From the NCBI GenBank assembly GCA_027451915.1, contig DAIDHU010000164.1, forward strand, positions 1 through 9,440: a stretch of 9,440 nucleotides of DNA. Reading direction: 5' to 3'. Shown here piece after piece: positions 7,279 through 9,440 of this stretch. The notes beneath the pieces are model-generated. The model did no database searches. It was not told the origin of the DNA and worked only from the letters and a program-made list of their open reading frames with translations. The stretch comes from Thiomonas sp. (lineage in GTDB: Bacteria > Pseudomonadota > Gammaproteobacteria > Burkholderiales > Burkholderiaceae_C). Made by a program: the position numbers and the translations under genes. Position 1 is the first letter of the stretch. Every line of letters starts with the position of its first letter.

Positions 7279-7875
7279 ATGAGTACGCGGCAACGGGTGG
7301 TCAGCGCGATCCTGGGCGAGCATCGCGCGCTGTCGGCGGTGATCGAGGCCTTGCGTCACGTCGCGCTGGCGGTGGAGCAGGGCGGTCTGCAGCCCGACTA
7401 CGTCATGCTCTGGTCGCTGGTCTACTACATCGACCAGTACCCGGAGACCCATCACCATCCGATGGAGGAGCAGGCCCTGTTCCCGGCCGTGCGCGCGCGG
7501 AGCGCAGGCCTCGAGGAGGTGCTGGACGAGCTCGGGCGCCAGCACGGCGCAAGCCGCGCGCATCTCGACGAGCTGCGTGCCTTGCTGGGGAACATGGAGG
7601 CCGGCATTCCGGGCGCGCGGCAGGCCTTCGCCGCCACGGCGGCCAGCTACGCGGGCTTCCATCAACGCCATATGCTGCTGGAGGAAAGCCGCGTGCTGCC
7701 TACCGCCATCGAGGTGCTGCGCGAGGAGGACTGGGAGGCGCTGCTGCCGCGGGTGCAAGGGCGCGCGGACCCGCTGGACGCCCAGGCGGTGAACAGCGAC
7801 CCCTGGTTCCGGGAGGTTTTCCGTCGACTCGTGGCCATCGTCCCCCAGCCCTGGGGGCTCGGCGCTCCGCGCTGA
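7279..7875 (+). CDS. Hemerythrin-domain protein in the transporter operon
   Basis: A 198-residue protein, presumably cytoplasmic (no signal peptide or membrane segment), that fits the hemerythrin HHE cation-binding family, predicted to form a four-helix bundle holding a di-iron centre. Likely metal ligands are His15 (GEHRAL), His58-60 with Glu63/64 (THHHPMEE), His89 (RQHG), and His128/His131 with Glu135/136 (FHQRHMLLEE). The HHE-type pattern HxxxE occurs in both the HPMEE and HMLLEE blocks. A good Shine-Dalgarno AAGGGGAG (7262-7269) precedes the ATG. It starts 22 bases after livF and is almost certainly cotranscribed with the transporter. Family members bind O2 or sense O2, NO or iron. The gene lies just before an oxygenase gene, so a role in oxygen or iron handling for aromatic breakdown is plausible but unproven. 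Confidence 0.85.
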   Translation: MSTRQRVVSAILGEHRALSAVIEALRHVALAVEQGGLQPDYVMLWSLVYYIDQYPETHHHPMEEQALFPAVRARSAGLEEVLDELGRQHGASRAHLDELRALLGNMEAGIPGARQAFAATAASYAGFHQRHMLLEESRVLPTAIEVLREEDWEALLPRVQGRADPLDAQAVNSDPWFREVFRRLVAIVPQPWGLGAPR

Positions 7876-7964
7876 GGCGCGCGCCCGAGCGCGCTCCGGG
7901 CCATTGACTATGTTTTTATGCTAATCATCAGTACACTGATGATTAGCCCGATCCAGGAGGAATC
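7876..7964 (+). promoter_or_regulatory. Regulatory gap and promoter region before the hydroxylase gene
   Basis: GC-rich sequence to 7903, including the palindrome GAGCGCGCTC (7887-7896), gives way to an AT-rich stretch. TTGACT (7904-7909) is a good -35 box. The expected -10 region about 17 bases later falls inside the inverted repeat at 7920-7947 and matches the consensus poorly; TACACT (7932-7937) is closer to consensus but spaced 22 bases away. Promoter activity may therefore be weak or need an activator. A consensus AGGAGG (7955-7960) precedes ATG 7965. Confidence 0.6.
7920..7947 (+). promoter_or_regulatory. Perfect 13+2+13 inverted repeat, putative MarR-type operator
   Basis: The left arm GCTAATCATCAGT (7920-7932) and right arm ACTGATGATTAGC (7935-7947) are exact reverse complements separated by AC. 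The site lies just downstream of a TTGACT -35 box and before the hydroxylase ribosome binding site, the expected place for a repressor operator. AT-rich arms with a near-zero spacer suit a winged-helix dimer such as MarR. A related site occurs at 2621-2648. The inverted repeat is seen directly; its binding by the MarR protein encoded at 2084-2557 is inferred. Confidence 0.75.
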
Positions 7965-9164
7965 ATGAACAAACTTGCGAACGCGGGAACCATGTTGGTG
8001 GCGGGGGGAGGCATCGGCGGTCTGGCCGCCGCGCTGGCGTTGGCCCGGCGTGGGTTCTCGGTCAAGGTGCTCGAGCAGTCGCCGCAGATCGGGGAGATCG
8101 GCGCCGGCATCCAGCTCGGGCCGAACGCCTTCAACGCGCTGGACGCGCTGGGCGTGGGCGAGCGGGCGCGCGGGCGTGGCGTCTACACCGACTGCATGGT
8201 GATGCACGACGCCATCGACGGCTCCCTGGTCGGGCGCATTCCCACCGGGGCGGAGTTCCTCGAGCGCTTCGGCAACCCCTACGCGGTGATCCACCGCGTG
8301 GACATCCACGGCTCGCTGCTCGAGGGGGTGCAGCAAAGCCGCAACGTGGAGCTGCTGACCTCGACCCACATCGAGCGCGTCGAGCAGGACGACAGCGGCG
8401 TGTCGGTGATCGACCAGCACGGCAAGGTGTATCGCGGTGACGCGCTGATCGGTGCCGACGGCGTCAAGTCCGTGGTGCGCGCCGCCTATGTAGGCGATCC
8501 GGCCCGGGTCACTGGCCACGTGGTGTATCGCGCCGTGGTCGACCGGAGCGAGTTCCCGGCCGACCTGCAATGGAACGCGGCCAGCATCTGGGTCGGCCCC
8601 AACTGCCACCTGGTGCACTATCCGCTGCGCGGTGGAGAGCAGTACAACGTGGTGGTCACCTTCCACAGCCGCCAGCAGGAGCAGTGGGGAGTCACCGAAG
8701 GAAGCCGCGAGGAAGTGCGGAGCTATTTCCAGGAGGTGTGCCCGAAGGCGCGCCAGCTCATCGACATGCCCAGGAGCTGGAAGCGCTGGGCGACCGCGGA
8801 TCGCGAGCCCATCGGCACCTGGAGCTTTGGTCGCGTGACCCTGCTGGGCGATGCCGCGCATCCGACGACCCAGTACATGGCCCAGGGCGCCTGCATGGCC
8901 ATCGAGGACGCGGTGACCCTGGGCGAGGCGCTGCGCGAGCACGACAACGCCATTGCGCCGGCCTTCGATCTGTACCAGCGCTCGCGCGTGGCGCGCACGG
9001 CCCGCATCGTGCTGTCCAGCCGCGAAATGGGGCGCATCTACCACGCCAAGGGCGTCGAGCGCCTGGTGCGCAACGATCTCTGGAAGGGACGAAGCACCCA
9101 GGGCTTCTACGACGCCATGCAATGGCTGTACGGCTGGCGCATCGAGAACTGCCTCGCCCGATGA
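7965..9164 (+). CDS. mhbM: FAD-dependent monooxygenase, probable 3-hydroxybenzoate 6-hydroxylase
   Basis: A 399-residue single-component flavoprotein hydroxylase of the class A family. The FAD-binding motif GGGIGG is at residues 14-19, with the ribose-binding Glu37 ending the second strand (VKVLEQ). The DG motif is Asp165-Gly166 (GADGVKS), and the GD motif GDAAHP is at 295-300, followed by TTQYMAQGACMAIEDA. The C-terminal region with LVRNDLWKGRS and WLYGWRIENCLA resembles 3-hydroxybenzoate 6-hydroxylases (MhbM, XlnD) as I recall them, more than salicylate 1-hydroxylases. The reaction would be 3-hydroxybenzoate + NAD(P)H + O2 to gentisate. The next gene, a fumarylpyruvate-hydrolase type, supports the gentisate route. 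A consensus AGGAGG sits 4 bases before the start. A salicylate 5-hydroxylase role is unlikely because those enzymes are multicomponent. Confidence 0.83.
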   Translation: MNKLANAGTMLVAGGGIGGLAAALALARRGFSVKVLEQSPQIGEIGAGIQLGPNAFNALDALGVGERARGRGVYTDCMVMHDAIDGSLVGRIPTGAEFLERFGNPYAVIHRVDIHGSLLEGVQQSRNVELLTSTHIERVEQDDSGVSVIDQHGKVYRGDALIGADGVKSVVRAAYVGDPARVTGHVVYRAVVDRSEFPADLQWNAASIWVGPNCHLVHYPLRGGEQYNVVVTFHSRQQEQWGVTEGSREEVRSYFQEVCPKARQLIDMPRSWKRWATADREPIGTWSFGRVTLLGDAAHPTTQYMAQGACMAIEDAVTLGEALREHDNAIAPAFDLYQRSRVARTARIVLSSREMGRIYHAKGVERLVRNDLWKGRSTQGFYDAMQWLYGWRIENCLAR

Positions 9165-9230
9165 ACGACTTGCCCGGATCGCCCCGCGGCTTGCCTGCCA
9201 GGCGCCGCGCAAGCTCCGCCGATACCACCC

Positions 9231-9236
9231 GAAGGA
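9231..9236 (+). promoter_or_regulatory. Ribosome binding site deciding the hydrolase start
   Basis: GAAGGA lies 5 bases before ATG 9242. It supports that ATG over the GTG near 9330, which would cut into the conserved part of the protein. The 77-base gap after the hydroxylase stop contains a loose dyad (GCTTGC at 9189-9194, GCAAGC at 9209-9214), with no T-run and no evident promoter, so the two genes are probably cotranscribed. Confidence 0.6.
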
Positions 9237-9241
9237 CTTTC

Positions 9242-9440
9242 ATGACTTCCGATACCTACCTCTGGGCCCCGCCGGCCATGCCCTCGGCGGCCGTGCGCGG
9301 CCGCGCCGAACGTGCCCCCGTGAATCGCCTGTTCTTCGTCGGGCGCAACTACCACGCCCATGCCGCGGAGATGGGGCGTCCGGTCGACAAATCGGTCGAG
9401 CAGCCTTTTTACTTCACCAAGTCGCCCTCCACGCTGGTGG
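9242..9440 (+). CDS. Fumarylacetoacetate hydrolase-family protein, probable fumarylpyruvate hydrolase (3'-truncated)
   Basis: Only the first 66 codons are in the window. They begin MTSDTYLWAPPAM and reach the family N-terminal block VNRLFFVGRNYHAHAAEMG (about residues 27-45), then QPFYFTKSPSTLV. The R-x-(F/Y)-x-VGRNY-x-x-HA-x-EMG pattern followed by F-x-K-x matches the start of NagK-type fumarylpyruvate hydrolases and other FAH-family proteins. The catalytic metal ligands lie beyond the window. In the gentisate pathway this enzyme splits fumarylpyruvate to fumarate and pyruvate, consistent with the upstream hydroxylase. Other FAH-family activities (acylpyruvase, oxaloacetate decarboxylase, 2-hydroxyhepta-2,4-diene-1,7-dioate isomerase) cannot be excluded from this fragment. 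Confidence 0.8.
   Translation, partial: MTSDTYLWAPPAMPSAAVRGRAERAPVNRLFFVGRNYHAHAAEMGRPVDKSVEQPFYFTKSPSTLV

Noticed and set aside
7884..7917. Intrinsic terminator after the hemerythrin gene
   Set aside because: The GC-rich dyad (GAGCGCGCTC, 7887-7896) has no room for a proper loop, and the T-run (7913-7917) is 16 bases further on and follows a good -35 box.
9189..9214. Hairpin or terminator between hydroxylase and hydrolase genes
   Set aside because: Six-base arms with a 14-base loop and no T-run are too weak to call.

Overview
The window looks like chromosomal DNA from a high-GC proteobacterium. Codon third positions are strongly G/C, and the gene content (comEC, an aromatic-type branched-chain ABC transporter, a gentisate-route hydroxylase) fits a betaproteobacterium of the Burkholderiales type. 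That placement is an inference from gene families and composition, not from a marker gene. Every supported gene is on the + strand, and I see no mobile element, CRISPR array, tRNA or rRNA.

Layout. Bases 1-2078 are the 3' two-thirds or more of comEC (DNA-uptake channel); its start lies before the window. A MarR-family regulator follows 5 bases later and begins with TTG (2084-2557). A 131-base AT-richer regulatory gap (2558-2688) leads into a compact transport operon: a periplasmic substrate-binding protein (2689-3855), two membrane permeases (3923-4783 and 4806-5801), two ATPases (5798-6556 and 6549-7256) and a hemerythrin-domain protein (7279-7875). A second regulatory gap (7876-7964) carries a perfect 13+2+13 inverted repeat. 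After it come a flavin monooxygenase that best fits 3-hydroxybenzoate 6-hydroxylase (7965-9164) and the first 66 codons of a fumarylacetoacetate-hydrolase-family gene, probably fumarylpyruvate hydrolase (9242 to the window edge).

How the genes may work together. Read as one locus, a five-part ABC importer takes up an aromatic acid (3-hydroxybenzoate or a related compound). The monooxygenase converts 3-hydroxybenzoate to gentisate, and fumarylpyruvate hydrolase performs the last step of the gentisate route. Gentisate 1,2-dioxygenase and maleylpyruvate isomerase are not in the window and would be expected downstream or elsewhere. The hemerythrin-like protein sits in the transporter operon, just before two O2-consuming steps.

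The most informative non-coding observation is that the perfect inverted repeat before the hydroxylase shares a 15-base core (13 of 15 identical) with the promoter region of the transporter operon. This suggests that one regulator, most simply the adjacent MarR protein, controls both units. Two hairpins are also notable: one between the binding-protein and first permease genes, and one directly before the binding-protein ribosome binding site.
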